From assembly GCA_036245805.1 (NCBI GenBank), contig BTRK01000004.1, positions 806,001 through 870,000 of the forward strand: a DNA stretch of 64,000 nucleotides, in the 5' to 3' direction. Made by a program: the position numbers and the translations under genes. Shown one piece after another: positions 11,021 to 25,829 of the stretch (position 1 is the first letter of the stretch; each line of letters starts with the position of its first letter). The notes beneath the pieces are model-generated. The model had not been told where the DNA came from, searched no databases, and saw nothing but the letters and a program-made list of their open reading frames with translations. The stretch is from Pristionchus mayeri. Lineage: Eukaryota > Nematoda > Chromadorea > Rhabditida > Neodiplogasteridae.

Positions 11021-14000
11021 AAAGCGTCTAGTGCTCGTTTTTCGAAAAGTGATCGTCTTTCTCGATGCATACAAGGAGTTTTCTTTGAAATGGAGCTACA
11101 TGCGCTAAGGCCAAATGTTAAACACGGTCTGTTCATCATATCTCCTTTTTACTGGGTCCCTATCAGCGAACTTGGCTCCTCGAAAAATTTGTGAAAGCGT
11201 CTAGTGCTCGTTTTTCGAAAAGTGATCGTCTTTCTCGATGCGTGCAAGGTGTATTCTTTGAAATGGAGCTACATGCTCTAAGGCCAAATGTTAAACACGG
11301 TCTGATCATCATCTCTCCTTTTTACAGGGTCCCTATCAGCGAACTTGGATCTTCGAAAAATTTTTGAAAGCGTATAGTGCTCGATTTTCGAAAAGTGATC
11401 GTCTTTCTCGATGCGTGCAAGGTGTATTCTTTGAAATGGAGCTACATGCTCTAAGGCCAAATGTTAAACACGGTCTGATCATCATCTCTCCTTTTTACAG
11501 GGTCCCTATCAGCGAACTTGGATCTTCGAAAAATTTTTGAAAGCGTCTAGTGCTCGTTTTTCGAAAAGTGATCGTCTTTCTCGATGCGTGCAAGGTGTAT
11601 TCTTTGAAATGGAGCTACATGCTCTAAGGCCAAATGTTAAACACGGTCTGATCATCATCTCTCCTTTTTACAGGGTCCCTATCAGCGAACTTGGATCTTC
11701 GAAAATTTTTTGAAAGCGTATAGTGCTCGATTTTCGAAAAGTGATCGTCTTTCTCGATGCGTGCAAGGTGTATTCTTTGAAATGGAGCTACATGCTCTAA
11801 GGCCAAATGTTAAACACGGTCTGATCATCATCTCTCCTTTTTACAGGGTCCCTATCAGCGAACTTGGCTCCTCGAAAAATTTGTGAAAGCGTCTAGTGCT
11901 CGTTTTTCGAAAAGTGATCGTCTTTCTCGATGCGTGCAAGGTGTATTCTTTGAAATGGAGCTACATGCTCTAAGGCCAAATGTTAAACTCGGTCTGATCA
12001 TCATCTCTCCTTTTTACAGGGTCCCTATCAGCGAACTTGGATCTTCGAAAATTTTTTGAAAGCGTCTAGTGCTCGATTTTCGAAAAGTGATATCTTTCTC
12101 GATGCATACAAGGAGTATTCTTTGAAATGGAGCTACATGCTCTAAGGCCAAATGTTAAAATCGGTCTGTTCATCATATCTCCTTTTTACTGGGTCCCTAT
12201 CAGCGAACTTGGCTCCTCGAAAAATTTGCGAAAGCGTCTAGTGCTCGTTTTTCGAAAAGTGATCGTCTTTCTCGATGCATACAAGGAGTTTTCTTTGAAA
12301 TGGAGCTACATGCGCTAAGGCCAAATGTTAAACACGGTCTGTTCATCATATCTCCTTTTTACTGGGTCCCTATCAGCGAACTTGGCTCCTCGAAAAATTT
12401 GTGAAAGCGTCTAGTGCTCGTTTTTCGAAAAGTGATCGTCTTTCTCGATGCGTGCAAGGTGTATTCTTTGAAATGGAGCTACATGCTCTAAGGCCAAATG
12501 TTAAACACGGTCTGATCATCATCTCTCCTTTTTACAGGGTCCCTATCAGCGAACTTGGATCTTCGAAAAAATTTGAAAGCGTATAGTGCTCGATTTTCGA
12601 AAAGTGATCGTCTTTCTCGATGCGTGCAAGGTGTATTCTTTGAAATGGAGCTACATGCTCTAAGGCCAAATGTTAAACACGGTCTGATCATCATCTCTCC
12701 TTTTTACAGGGTCCCTATCAGCGAACTTGGATCTTCGAAAAATTTTTGAAAGCGTCTAGTGCTCGTTTTTCGAAAAGTGATCGTCTTTCTCGATGCGTGC
12801 AAGGTGTATTCTTTGAAATGGAGCTACATGCTCTAAGGCCAAATGTTAAACACGGTCTGATCATCATCTCTCCTTTTTACAGGGTCCCTATCAGCGAACT
12901 TGGATCTTCGAAAATTTTTTGAAAGCGTATAGTGCTCGATTTTCGAAAAGTGATCGTCTTTCTCGATGCGTGCAAGGTGTATTCTTTGAAATGGAGCTAC
13001 ATGCTCTAAGGCCAAATGTTAAACACGGTCTGATCATCATCTCTCCTTTTTACAGGGTCCCTATCAGCGAACTTGGCTCCTCGAAAAATTTGTGAAAGCG
13101 TCTAGTGCTCGTTTTTCGAAAAGTGATCGTCTTTCTCGATGCGTGCAAGGTGTATTCTTTGAAATGGAGCTACATGCTCTAAGGCCAAATGTTAAACACG
13201 GTCTGATCATCATCTCTCCTTTTTACTGGGTCCCTATCAGCGAACTTTGCTCTTCGACAATTTTTTGAAAGCGTCTAGTGCTCGATTTTCGAAAAGTGAT
13301 CGTCTTTCTCGATGCGTGCAAGGTGTATTCTTTGAAATGGAGCTACTTGCTCTAAGGCCAAATGTTAAACACGGTCTGTTCATCATCTCTCCTTTTTACT
13401 GGGTCCCTATCAGCGAACTTGGCTCTTCGAAAAATTTTTGAAAGCGTCTAGTGCTCGATTTTCGAAAAGTGATCGTCTTTCTCGATGCGTGCAAGGAGTA
13501 TTATTTGAAATGGAGCTACATGCTCTAAGGCCAAATGTTAAACACGGTCTGTTCATCATCTCTCCTTTTTACTGGGTCCCTATCAGCGAACTTGGCTCCT
13601 CGAAAAATTTGTGAAAGCGTCTAGTGCTCGATTTTCGAAAAGTGATCGTCTTTCTCGATGCATACAAGGAGTATTCTTTGAAATGGAGCTACATGCTCTA
13701 AGGCCAAATGTTAAACACGGTCTGATCATCATCTCTCCTTTTTACAGGGTCCCTATCAGCGAACTTGGATCTTCGAAAAATTTTTTGAAAGCATAAAGTG
13801 CTCGTTTTTCGAAATGTGATCGTCTTTCTCGATGCGTGCAAGGAGTATTCTTTGAAATGGAGCTACATGCTCTAAGGCCAAATGTTAAACACGGTCTGTT
13901 CATCATATCTCCTTTTTACTGGGTCCCTATCAGCGAACTTGGCTCTTCGAAAAATTTTTGAAAGCGTGATAGTGCTCGTTTTTCGAAAAGTGATCGTCTT

Positions 14001-14289
14001 TCTCGATGCGTGCAAGGTGTATTCTTTGAAATGGAGCTACTTGCTCTAAGGCCAAATGTTAAACACGGTCTGTTCATCATCTCTCCTTTTTACTGGGTCC
14101 CTATCAGCGAACTTGGCTCTTCGAAAAATTTGTGAAAGCGTCTAGTGCTCGTTTTTCGAAATGTGATCGTCTTTCTCGATGCGTGCAAGGAGTATTCTTT
14201 GAAATGGAGCTACATGCGCTAAGGCCAAATGTTAAACACGGTCTGTTCATCATCTCTCCTTTTTACTGGGTCCCTATCAGCGAACTTGG

Positions 14290-17200
14290 CTCTTCGAAAA
14301 ATTTTTGAAAGCGTCTAGTGCTCGATTTTCGAAAAGTGATCGTCTTTCTCGATGCGTGCAAGGTGTATTTTTTGAAATGGAGCTACTTGCTCTAAGGCCA
14401 AATGTTAAACACGGTCTGTTCATCATCTCTCCTGTTTACTGGGTCCCTATCAGCGAACTTGGCTCTTCGAAAAATTTTTGAAAGCGTCTAGTGCTCGATT
14501 TTCGAAAAGTGATCGTCTTTCTCGATGCATACAAGGAATATTCTTTGAAATGGAGCTACATGCTCTAAGGCAAAACGTTAAACACGGTCTGTTCATCATC
14601 TCTCCTTTTTACTGGGTCCCTATCAGCGAACTTGGCTCCTCGAAAAATTTGTGAAAGCGTCTAGTGCTCGATTTTCGAAAAGTGATCGTCTTTCTCGATG
14701 CGTGCAAGGAGTATTATTTGAAATGGAGCTACATGCTCTAAGGCCAAATGTTAAACACGGTCTGTTCATCATCTCTCCTTTTTACAGCGTCCCTATCAGC
14801 GAACTTGGCTCTTCGAAAAATTTGTGAAAGCGTCTAGTGCTCGTTTTTCGAAAAGTGATCGTCTTTCTCGATGCGTGCAAGGAATATTCTTTGAAATGGA
14901 GCTACATGCTCTAAGGCCAAATGTTAAACACGGTCTGTTCATCATCTCTCCTTTTTACTGGGTCCCTATCAGCGAACTTGGCTCTTCGAAAAATTTGTGA
15001 AAGCGTCTAGTGCTCGTTTTTCGAAAAGTGATCGTCTTTCTCGATGCGTGCAAGGAATATTCTTTGAAATGGAGCTACATGCTCTAAGGCCAAATGTTAA
15101 ACACGGTCTGTTCATCATCTCTCCTTTTTACTGGGTCCCTATCAGCGAACTTGTCTCTTCGAAAAATTTGTGAAAGCTTCTAGTGCTCGATTTTCGAAAA
15201 GTGATCTCTTTCTCGATGCATACAAGGAGTATTCTTTGAAATGGAGCTACATGCGCTAAGGCCAAATGTTAAACACGGTCTGTTCATCATCTCTCCTTTT
15301 TACTGGGTCCCTATCAGCGAACTTGGCTCTTCGAAAAATTTTTGAAAGCGTCTAGTGCTCGATTTTCGAAAAGTGATCGTCTTTCTCGATGCATACAAGG
15401 AATATTCTTTGAAATGGAGCTACATGCTCTAAGGCAAAACGTTAAACACGGTCTGTTCATCATCTCTCCTTTTTACTGGGTCCCTATCAGCGAACTTGGC
15501 TCCTCGAAAAATTTGTGAAAGCGTCTAGTGCTCGATTTTCGAAAAGTGATCGTCTTTCTCGATGCGTGCAAGGAGTATTATTTGAAATGGAGCTACATGC
15601 TCTAAGGCCAAATGTTAAACACGGTCTGTTCATCATCTCTCCTTTTTACAGCGTCCCTATCAGCGAACTTGGCTCTTCGAAAAATTTGTGAAAGCGTCTA
15701 GTGCTCGTTTTTCGAAAAGTGATCGTCTTTCTCGATGCGTGCAAGGAATATTCTTTGAAATGGAGCTACATGCTCTAAGGCCAAATGTTAAACACGGTCT
15801 GTTCATCATCTCTCCTTTTTACTGGGTCCCTATCAGCGAACTTGGCTCTTCGAAAAATTTGTGAAAGCGTCTAGTGCTCGTTTTTCGAAAAGTGATCGTC
15901 TTTCTCGATGCGTGCAAGGTGTATTCTTTGAAATGGAGCTACTTGCTCTAAGGCCAAATGTTAAACACGGTCTGTTCATCATCTCTCCTTTTTACTGGGT
16001 CCCTATCAGCGAACTTGGCTCTTCGAAAAATTTTTGAAAGCGTCTAGTGCTCGATTTTCGAAAAGTGATCGTCTTTCTCGATGCGTGCAAGGTGTATTCT
16101 TTGAAATGGAGCTACTTGCTCTAAGGCCAAATGTTAAACACGGTCTGTTCATCATCTCTCCTTTTTACTGGGTCCCTATCAGCGAACTTGGCTCTTCGAA
16201 AAATTTTTGAAAGCGTCTAGTGCTCGATTTTCGAAAAGTGATCGTCTTTCTCGATGCGTGCAAGGAGTATTATTTGAAATGGAGCTACATGCTCTAAGGC
16301 CAAATGTTAAACACGGTCTGTTCATCATCTCTCCTTTTTACTGGGTCCCTATCAGCGAACTTGGCTCCTCGAAAAATTTGTGAAAGCGTCTAGTGCTCGA
16401 TTTTCGAAAAGTGATCGTCTTTCTCGATGCGTGCAAGGAGTATTATTTGAAATGGAGCTACATGCTCTAAGGCCAAATGTTAAACACGGTCTGTTCATCA
16501 TCTCTCCTTTTTACAGCGTCCCTATCAGCGAACTTGGCTCTTCGAAAAATTTGTGAAAGCGTCTAGTGCTCGTTTTTCGAAAAGTGATCGTCTTTCTCGA
16601 TGCGTGCAAGGAATATTCTTTGAAATGGAGCTACATGCTCTAAGGCCAAATGTTAAACACGGTCTGTTCATCATCTCTCCTTTTTACTGGGTCCCTATCA
16701 GCGAACTTGGCTCTTCGAAAAATTTGTGAAAGCGTCTAGTGCTCGTTTTTCGAAAAGTGATCGTCTTTCTCGATGCGTGCAAGGTGTATTCTTTGAAATG
16801 GAGCTACTTGCTCTAAGGCCAAATGTTAAACACGGTCTGTTCATCATCTCTCCTTTTTACTGGGTCCCTATCAGCGAACTTGGCTCTTCGAAAAATTTTT
16901 GAAAGCGTCTAGTGCTCGATTTTCGAAAAGTGATCGTCTTTCTCGATGCGTGCAAGGTGTATTCTTTGAAATGGAGCTACTTGCTCTAAGGCCAAATGTT
17001 AAACACGGTCTGTTCATCATCTCTCCTTTTTACTGGGTCCCTATCAGCGAACTTGGCTCTTCGAAAAATTTTTGAAAGCGTCTAGTGCTCGATTTTCGAA
17101 AAGTGATCGTCTTTCTCGATGCGTGCAAGGAGTATTATTTGAAATGGAGCTACATGCTCTAAGGCCAAATGTTAAACACGGTCTGTTCATCATCTCTCCT

Positions 17201-18960
17201 TTTTACTGGGTCCCTATCAGCGAACTTGGCTCCTCGAAAAATTTGTGAAAGCGTCTAGTGCTCGATTTTCGAAAAGTGATCGTCTTTCTCGATGCATACA
17301 AGGAGTATTCTTTGAAATGGAGCTACATGCTCTAAGGCCAAATGTTAAACACGGTCTGATCATCATCTCTCCTTTTTACAGGGTCCCTATCAGCGAACTT
17401 GGCTCTTCGAAAAAATTTTTGAAAGCATAAAGTGCTCGTTTTTCGAAATGTGATCGTCTTTCTCGATGCGTGCAAGGAGTATTCTTTGAAATGGAGCTAC
17501 ATGCTCTAAGGCCAAATGTTAAACACGGTCTGTTCATCATATCTCCTTTTTACTGGGTCCCTATCAGCGAACTTGGCTCTTCGAAAAATTTTTGAAAGCG
17601 TGATAGTGCTCGATTTTCGAAAAGTGATCGTCTTTCTCGATGCGTGCAAGGAGTATTATTTGAAATGGAGCTACATGCTCTAAGGCCAAATGTTAAACAC
17701 GGTCTGTTCATCATCTCTCCTTTTTACTGGGTCCCTATCAGCGAACTTGGCTCCTCGAAAAATTTGTGAAAGCGTCTAGTGCTCGATTTTCGAAAAGTGA
17801 TCGTCTTTCTCGATGCATACAAGGAGTATTCTTTGAAATGGAGCTACATGCTCTAAGGCCAAATGTTAAACACGGTCTGATCATCATCTCTCCTTTTTAC
17901 AGGGTCCCTATCAGCGAACTTGGCTCTTCGAAAAAATTTTTGAAAGCATAAAGTGCTCGTTTTTCGAAATGTGATCGTCTTTCTCGATGCGTGCAAGGAG
18001 TATTCTTTGAAATGGAGCTACATGCTCTAAGGCCAAATGTTAAACACGGTCTGTTCATCATATCTCCTTTTTACTGGGTCCCTATCAGCGAACTTGGCTC
18101 TTCGAAAAATTTTTGAAAGCGTGATAGTGCTCGTTTTTCGAAAAGTGATCGTCTTTCTCGATGCGTGCAAGGTGTATTCTTTGAAATGGAGCTACTTGCT
18201 CTAAGGCCAAATGTTAAACACGGTCTGTTCATCATCTCTCCTTTTTACTGGGTCCCTATCAGCGAACTTGGCTCTTCGAAAAATTTGTGAAAGCGTCTAG
18301 TGCTCGTTTTTCGAAATGTGATCGTCTTTCTCGATGCGTGCAAGGAGTATTCTTTGAAATGGAGCTACATGCGCTAAGGCCAAATGTTAAACACGGTCTG
18401 TTCATCATCTCTCCTTTTTACTGGGTCCCTATCAGCGAACTTGGCTCTTCGAAAAATTTTTGAAAGCGTCTAGTGCTCGATTTTCGAAAAGTGATCGTCT
18501 TTCTCGATGCGTGCAAGGTGTATTCTTTGAAATGGAGCTACTTGCTCTAAGGCCAAATGTTAAACACGGTCTGTTCATCATCTCTCCTTTTTACTGGGTC
18601 CCTATCAGCGAACTTGGCTCTTCGAAAAATTTTTGAAAGCGTCTAGTGCTCGATTTTCGAAAAGTGATCGTCTTTCTCGATGCGTGCAAGGAGTATTATT
18701 TGAAATGGAGCTACATGCTCTAAGGCCAAATGTTAAACACGGTCTGTTCATCATCTCTCCTTTTTACAGCGTCCCTATCAGCGAACTTGGCTCTTCGAAA
18801 AATTTGTGAAAGCGTCTAGTGCTCGTTTTTCGAAAAGTGATCGTCTTTCTCGATGCGTGCAAGGAATATTCTTTGAAATGGAGCTACATGCTCTAAGGCC
18901 AAATGTTAAACACGGTCTGTTCATCATATCTCCTTTTTACTGGGTCCCTATCAGCGAACT
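14290..18960. repeat. Higher-order repeats of 3 and 5 monomers
   Basis: The rare variant AAGGCAAAACGTTAAACACGG occurs at about 14568 and 15430, an offset of about 860 bp (five monomers). Positions 17245-17430 recur at 17766-17951, an offset of 521 bp (three monomers), together with the diagnostic GAAAGCATAAAGTGCTCG variant. Blocks of different sizes have been duplicated here. Confidence 0.7.
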
Positions 18961-21900
18961 TGGCTCCTCGAAAAATTTGTGAAAGCGTCTAGTGCTCGAT
19001 TTTCGAAAAGTGATCGTCTTTCTCGATGCATACAAGGAGTATTCTTTGAAATGGAGCTACATGCTCTAAGGCCAAATGTTAAACACGGTCTGTTCATCAT
19101 ATCTCCTTTTTACTGGGTCCCTATCAGCGAACTTGGCTCCTCGAAAAATTTGTGAAAGCGTCTAGTGCTCGAATTTCGAAAAGTGATCGTCTTTCTCGAT
19201 GCGTGCAAGGAATATTCTTTGAAATGGAGCTACATGCTCTAAGGCCAAATGTTAAACACGGTCTGTTCATCATCTCTCCTTTTTACTGGGTCCCTATCAG
19301 CGAACTTTGCTCTTCGACAATTTTTTGAAAGCATAAAGTGCTCGTTTTTCGAAATGTGATCGTCTTTCTAGATGCGTGCAAGGAGTATTCTTTGAAATGG
19401 AGCTACATGCGCTAAGGCCAATGTTAAACACGGTCTGTTCATCATCTCTCCTTTTTACTGGGTCCCTATCAGCGAACTTGGCTCTTCGAAAAATTTGTGA
19501 AAGCGTCTAGTGCTCGTTTTTCGAAATGTGATCGTCTTTCTCGATGCGTGCAAGGAGTATTCTTTGAAATGGAGCTACATGCGCTAAGGCCAAATGTTAA
19601 ACACGGTCTGTTCATCATCTCTCCTTTTTACTGGGTCCCTATCAGCGAACTTGGCTCTTCGAAAAATTTTTGAAAGCGTCTAGTGCTCGATTTTCGAAAA
19701 GTGATCGTCTTTCTCGATGCATACAAGGAATATTCTTTGAAATGGAGCTACATGCTCTAAGGCCAAACGTTAAACACGGTCTGTTCATCATCTCTCCTTT
19801 TTACTGGGTCCCTATCAGCGAACTTGGCTCCTCGAAAAATTTGTGAAAGCGTCTAGTGCTCGATTTTCGAAAAGTGATCGTCTTTCTCGATGCATACAAG
19901 GAGTATTCTTTGAAATGGAGCTACATGCTCTAAGGCCAAATGTTAAACACGGTCTGATCATCATCTCTCCTTTTTACAGGGTCCCTATCAGCGAACTTGG
20001 ATCTTCGAAAAATTTTTGAAAGCGTCTAGTGCTCGTTTTTCGAAATGTGATCGTCTTTCTCGATGCGTGCAAGGAGTATTCTTTGAAATGGAGCTACATG
20101 CTCTAAGGCCAAATGTTAAACACGGTCTGTTCATCATATCTCCTTTTTACTGGGTCCCTATCAGCGAACTTGGCTCTTCGAAAAATTTTTGAAAGCGTGA
20201 TAGTGCTCGTTTTTCGAAAAGTGATCGTCTTTCTCGATGCGTGCAAGGAATATTCTTTGAAATGGAGCTACATGCTCTAAGGCCAAATGTTAAACACGGT
20301 CTGTTCATCATCTCTCCTTTTGACTGGGTCCCTATCAGCGAACTTGGCTCTTCGAAAAATTTTTGAAAGCTTCTAGTGCTCGATTTTCGAAAAGTGATCG
20401 TCTTTCTCGATGCGTGCAAGGAATATTCTTTGAAATGGAGCTACATGCTCTAAGGCCAAATGTTAAACACGGTCTGTTCATCATCTCTCCTTTTTACTGG
20501 GTCCCTATCAGCGAACTTGGCTCTTCGAAAAATTTTTGAACGCGTCTAGTGCTCGTTTTTCGAAAAGTGATCGTCTTTCTCGATGCGTGCAAGGAGTATT
20601 CTTTGAAATGGAGCTACATGCTCTAAGGCCAAATGTTAAACCCAGTCTGTTCATCATATCTCCTTTTTACTGGGTCCTTATCAGCGAACTTGGCTCTTCG
20701 AAAAATTTGTGAAAGCGTCTAGTGCTCGATTTTCGAAAAGTGATCGTCTTTCTCGATGCTTGCAAGGAATATTCTTTGAAATGGAGCTACATGCTCTAAG
20801 GCCAAATGTTAAACACGGTCTGTTCATCATCTCTCCTTCTTACTGGGTCCCTATCAGCGAATTTGGCTCTTCGAAAAATTTTTGAACGCGTCTAGTGCTC
20901 GTTTTTCGAAAAGTGATCGTCTTTCTCGATGCGTGCAAGGAATATTCTTTGAAATGGAGCTACATGCTCTAAGGCCAAATGTTAAACCCAGTCTGTTCAT
21001 CATATCTCCTTTTTACTGGGTCCTTATCAGCGAACTTGGCTCTTCGAAAAATTTGTGAAAGCGTCTAGTGCTCGATTTTCGAAAAGTGATCGTCTTTCTC
21101 GATGCTTGCAAGGAATATTCTTTGAAATGGAGCTACATGCTCTAAGGCCAAATGTTAAACACGGTCTGTTCATCATCTCTCCTTCTTACTGGGTCCCTAT
21201 CAGCGAATTTGGCTCTTCGAAAAATTTTTGAACGCGTCTAGTGCTCGTTTTTCGAAAAGTGATCGTCTTTCTCGATGCTTGCAAGGAATATTCTTTGAAA
21301 TGGAGCTACATGCTCTAAGGCCAAATGTTAAACACGGTCTGTTCATCATCTCTCCTTCTTACTGGGTCCCTATCAGCGAATTTGGCTCTTCGAAAAATTT
21401 TTGAACGCGTCTAGTGCTCGTTTTTCGAAAAGTGATCGTCTTTCTCGATGCGTGCAAGGAATATTCTTTGAAATGGAGCTACATGCTCTAAGGCCAAATG
21501 TTAAACACGGTCTGTTCATCATCTCTCCTTTTTACTGGGTCCCTATCAGCGAACTTGTCTCTTCGAAAAATTTTTGAACGCGTCTAGTGCTCGATTTTCG
21601 AAAAGTGATCGTCTTTCTCGATGCATACAAGGAGTATTCTTTGAAATGGAGCTACATGCTCTAAGGCCAAATGTTAAACACGGTCTGTTCATCATCTCTC
21701 CTTTTTACTGGGTCCCTATCAGCGAACTTGGCTCTTCGAAAAATTTTTGAAAGCGTGATAGTGCTCGTTTTTCGAAAAGTGATCGTCTTTCTCGATGCAT
21801 ACAAGGAGTATTCTTTGAAATGGAGCTACATGCGCTAAGGCCAAATGTTAAACACGGTCTGTTCATCATCTCTCCTTTTTACTGGGTCCCTATCAGCGAA

Positions 21901-22223
21901 CTTGGCTCTTCGAAAAATTTGTAAAAGCGTCTAGTGCTCGATTTTCGAAAAGTGATCTCTTTCTCGATGCATACAAGGAGTATTCTTTGAAATGGAGCTA
22001 CATGCGCTAAGGCCAAATGTTAAACCCAGTCTGTTCATCATATCTCCTTTTTACTGGGTCCCTATCAGCGAACTTGGCTCTTCGAAAAATTTGTAAATGC
22101 GTCTAGTGCTCGATTTTCGAAAAGTGATCGTCTTTCTCGATGCGTGCAAGGAATATTCTTTGAAATGGAGCTACATGCTCTAAGGCCAAATGTTAAACAC
22201 GGTCTGTTCATCATCTCTCCTTT

Positions 22224-24690
22224 TTGCTGGGTCCCTATCAGCGAATTTGGCTCTTCGAAAAATTTTTGAACGCGTCTAGTGCTCGATTTTCGAAAAGTGA
22301 TCGTCTTTCTCGATGCATACAAGGAGTATTCTTTGAAATGGAGCTACTTGCTCTAAGGCCAAATGTTAAACACGGTCTGTTCATCATATCTCCTTATTAC
22401 TGGGTTCCTATCAGCAAACTTGGCTCTTCGAAAAATTTGTGAAAGCGTCTAGTGCTCGTTTTTCGAAAAGTGATCGTCTTTCTCAATGCGTGCAAGGAAT
22501 ATTCTTTGAAATGGAGCTACATGCTCTAAGGCCAAATGTTAAACACGGTCTGTTCATCATCTCTCCTTTTTACTGGGTCCCTATCAGCGAATTTGGCTCT
22601 TCGAAAAATTTTTGAACGCGTCTAGTGCTCGATTTTCGAAAAGTGATCGTCTTTCTCGATGCATACAAGGAGTATTCTTTGAAATGGAGCTACTTGCTCT
22701 AAGGCCAAATGTTAAACACGGTCTGTTCATCATATCTTCTTATTACTGGGTTCCTATCAGCAAACTTGGCTCTTCGAAAAATTTGTGAAAGCGTCTAGTG
22801 CTCGTTTTTCGAAAAGTGATCGTCTTTCTCAATGCGTGCAAGGAGTATTCTTTGAAATGGAGCTACATGCGCTAAGGCCAAATGTTAAACACGGTCTGTT
22901 CATCATCTCTCCTTTTTACTGGGTCCCTATCAGCGAACTTCGCTCTTCGAAAAATTTTTGAACGCGTCTAGTGCTCGATTTTCGAAAAGTGATAGTCTTT
23001 CTCGATGCATACAAGGAGTATTCTTTGAAATGGAGCTACATGCGCTAAGGCCAAATGTTAAACACGGTCTGTTCAACATCTCTCCTTTTTACTGGGTCCC
23101 TATCAGCGAACTTGGCTCTTCGAAAAATTTGTGAAAGCGTCTAGTGCTCGTTTTTCGAAAAGTGATCGTCTTTCTCGATGCGTGCAAGGAGTATTCTTTG
23201 AAATGGAGCTACATGCTCTAAGGCCAAATGTTAAACCCAGTCTGTTCATCATATCTCCTTTTTACTGGGTCCCTATCAGCGAACTTGGCTCTTCGAAAAA
23301 TTTTTGAACGCGTCTAGTGCTCGATTTTCGAAAAGTGATCGTCTTTCTCGATGCATACAAGGAGTATTCTTTGAAATGGAGCTACTTGCTCTAAGGCCAA
23401 ATGTTAAACACGGTCTGTTCATCATATCTCCTTATTACTGGGTTCCTATCAGCAAACTTGGCTCTTCGAAAAATTTGTGAAAGCGTCTAGTGCTCGTTTT
23501 TCGAAAAGTGATCGTCTTTCTCAATGCGTGCAAGGAATATTCTTTGAAATGGAGCTACATGCTCTAAGGCCAAATGTTAAACACGGTCTGTTCATCATCT
23601 CTCCTTTTTACTGGGTCCCTATCAGCGAATTTGGCTCTTCGAAAAATTTTTGAACGCGTCTAGTGCTCGATTTTCGAAAAGTGATCGTCTTTCTCGATGC
23701 ATACAAGGAGTATTCTTTGAAATGGAGCTACTTGCTCTAAGGCCAAATGTTAAACACGGTCTGTTCATCATATCTCCTTATTACTGGGTTCCTATCAGCA
23801 AACTTGGCTCTTCGAAAAATTTGTGAAAGCGTCTAGTGCTCGTTTTTCGAAAAGTGATCGTCTTTCTCGATGCGTGCAAGGAGTATTCTTTGAAATGGAG
23901 CTACATGCTCTAAGGCCAAATGTTAAACCCAGTCTGTTCATCATATCTCCTTTTTACTGGGTCCCTATCAGCGAACTTGGCTCTTCGAAAAATTTTTGAA
24001 CGCGTCTAGTGCTCGATTTTCGAAAAGTGATCGTCTTTCTCGATGCATACAAGGAGTATTCTTTGAAATGGAGCTACTTGCTCTAAGGCCAAATGTTAAA
24101 CACGGTCTGTTCATCATATCTCCTTATTAGTGGGTTCCTATCAGCAAACTTGGCTCTTCGAAAAATTTGTGAAAGCGTCTAGTGCTCGTTTTTCGAAAAG
24201 TGATCGTCTTTCTCAATGCGTGCAAGGAATATTCTTTGAAATGGAGCTACATGCTCTAAGGCCAAATGTTAAACACGGTCTGTTCATCATCTCTCCTTTT
24301 TACTGGGTCCCTATCAGCGAATTTGGCTCTTCGAAAAATTTTTGAACGCGTCTAGTGCTCGATTTTCGAAAAGTGATCGTCTTTCTCGATGCATACAAGG
24401 AGTATTCTTTGAAATGGAGCTACTTGCTCTAAGGCCAAATGTTAAACACGGTCTGTTCATCATATCTCCTTATTACTGGGTTCCTATCAGCAAACTTGGC
24501 TCTTCGAAAAATTTGTGAAAGCGTCTAGTGCTCGTTTTTCGAAAAGTGATCGTCTTTCTCGATGCGTGCAAGGAGTATTCTTTGAAATGGAGCTACATGC
24601 TCTAAGGCCAAATGTTAAACCCAGTCTGTTCATCATATCTCCTTTTTACTGGGTCCCTATCAGCGAACTTGGCTCTTCGAAAAATTTGTG
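22224..24690. repeat. Higher-order repeat, dimer (346 bp)
   Basis: The marker CTTATTACTGGGTTCC appears at about 22394, 22740, 23432, 23777, 24123 (as TTATTAGTGGG) and 24469, spaced 345-346 bp or twice that. Marker monomers alternate with TTTTTACTGGGTCCC monomers, giving a two-monomer higher-order unit. Confidence 0.8.
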
Positions 24691-25829
24691 AAAGCGTCTA
24701 GTGCTCGTTTTTCGAAAAGTGATCGTCTTTCTCAATGCGTGCAAGGAGTATTCTTTGAAATGGAGCTACATGCGCTAAGGCCAAATGTTAAACACGGTCT
24801 GTTCATCATCTCTCCTTTTTACTGGGTCCCTATCAGCGAACTTCGCTCTTCGAAAAATTTTTGAACGCGTCTAGTGCTCGATTTTCGAAAAGTGATCGTC
24901 TTTCTCGATGTATACAAGGAGTATTCTTTGAAATGGAGCTACATGCTCTAAGGCCAAATGTTAAACACGGTCTGTTCATCATATCTCCTTTTTACTGGGT
25001 CCCTATCAGCGAACTTGGCTCTTCGAAAAATTTTTGAAAGCGTCTAGTGCTCGATTTTCGAAAAGTGATCGTCTTTCTCGATGCATACAAGGAGTATTCT
25101 TTGAAATGGTGCTACAGGCTCTAAGGCCAAATGTTAAACACGGTCTGTTCATCATCTCTCTTTTTTACTGGGTTCCTATGAGCGAACTTGGCTCTTCGAA
25201 AAAAATTTGAAAGCGTCTAGTGCTAGTTTTTCGAAAAGTGATCGTCTTTCTCAATGCGTGCAAGGAGTATTCTTTGAAATGGAGCTACATGCTCTAAGGC
25301 CAAATGTTAAACCCAGTCTGTTCATCATATCTCCTTTTTACTGGGTCCCTATCAGCGAATTTGGCTCTTCGAAAAATTTTTGAACGCGTCTAGTGCTCGA
25401 TTTTCGAAAAGTGATCGTCTTTCTCGATGCATACAAGGAATATTCTTTGAAATGGAGCTACATGCTCTAAGGCCAAATGTTAAACACGGTCTGTTCATCA
25501 TCTCTCCTTTTTACTGGGTCCCTATCAGCGAATTTGGCTCTTCGAAAAATTTTTGAACGCGTCTAGTGCTCGATTTTCGAAAAGTGATCGTCTTTCTCGA
25601 TGCATACAAGGAGTATTCTTTGAAATGGAGCTACATGCGCTAAGGCCAAATGTTAAACACGGTCTGTTCATCATCTCTCCTTTTTACTGGGTCCCTATCA
25701 GCGAACTTGGCTCTTCGAAAAATTTTTGAACGCGTCTAGTGCTCGATTTTCGAAAAGTGATCGTCTTTCTCGATGCATACAAGGAGTATTCTTTGAAATG
25801 GAGCTACATGCTCTAAGGCCAAATGTTAA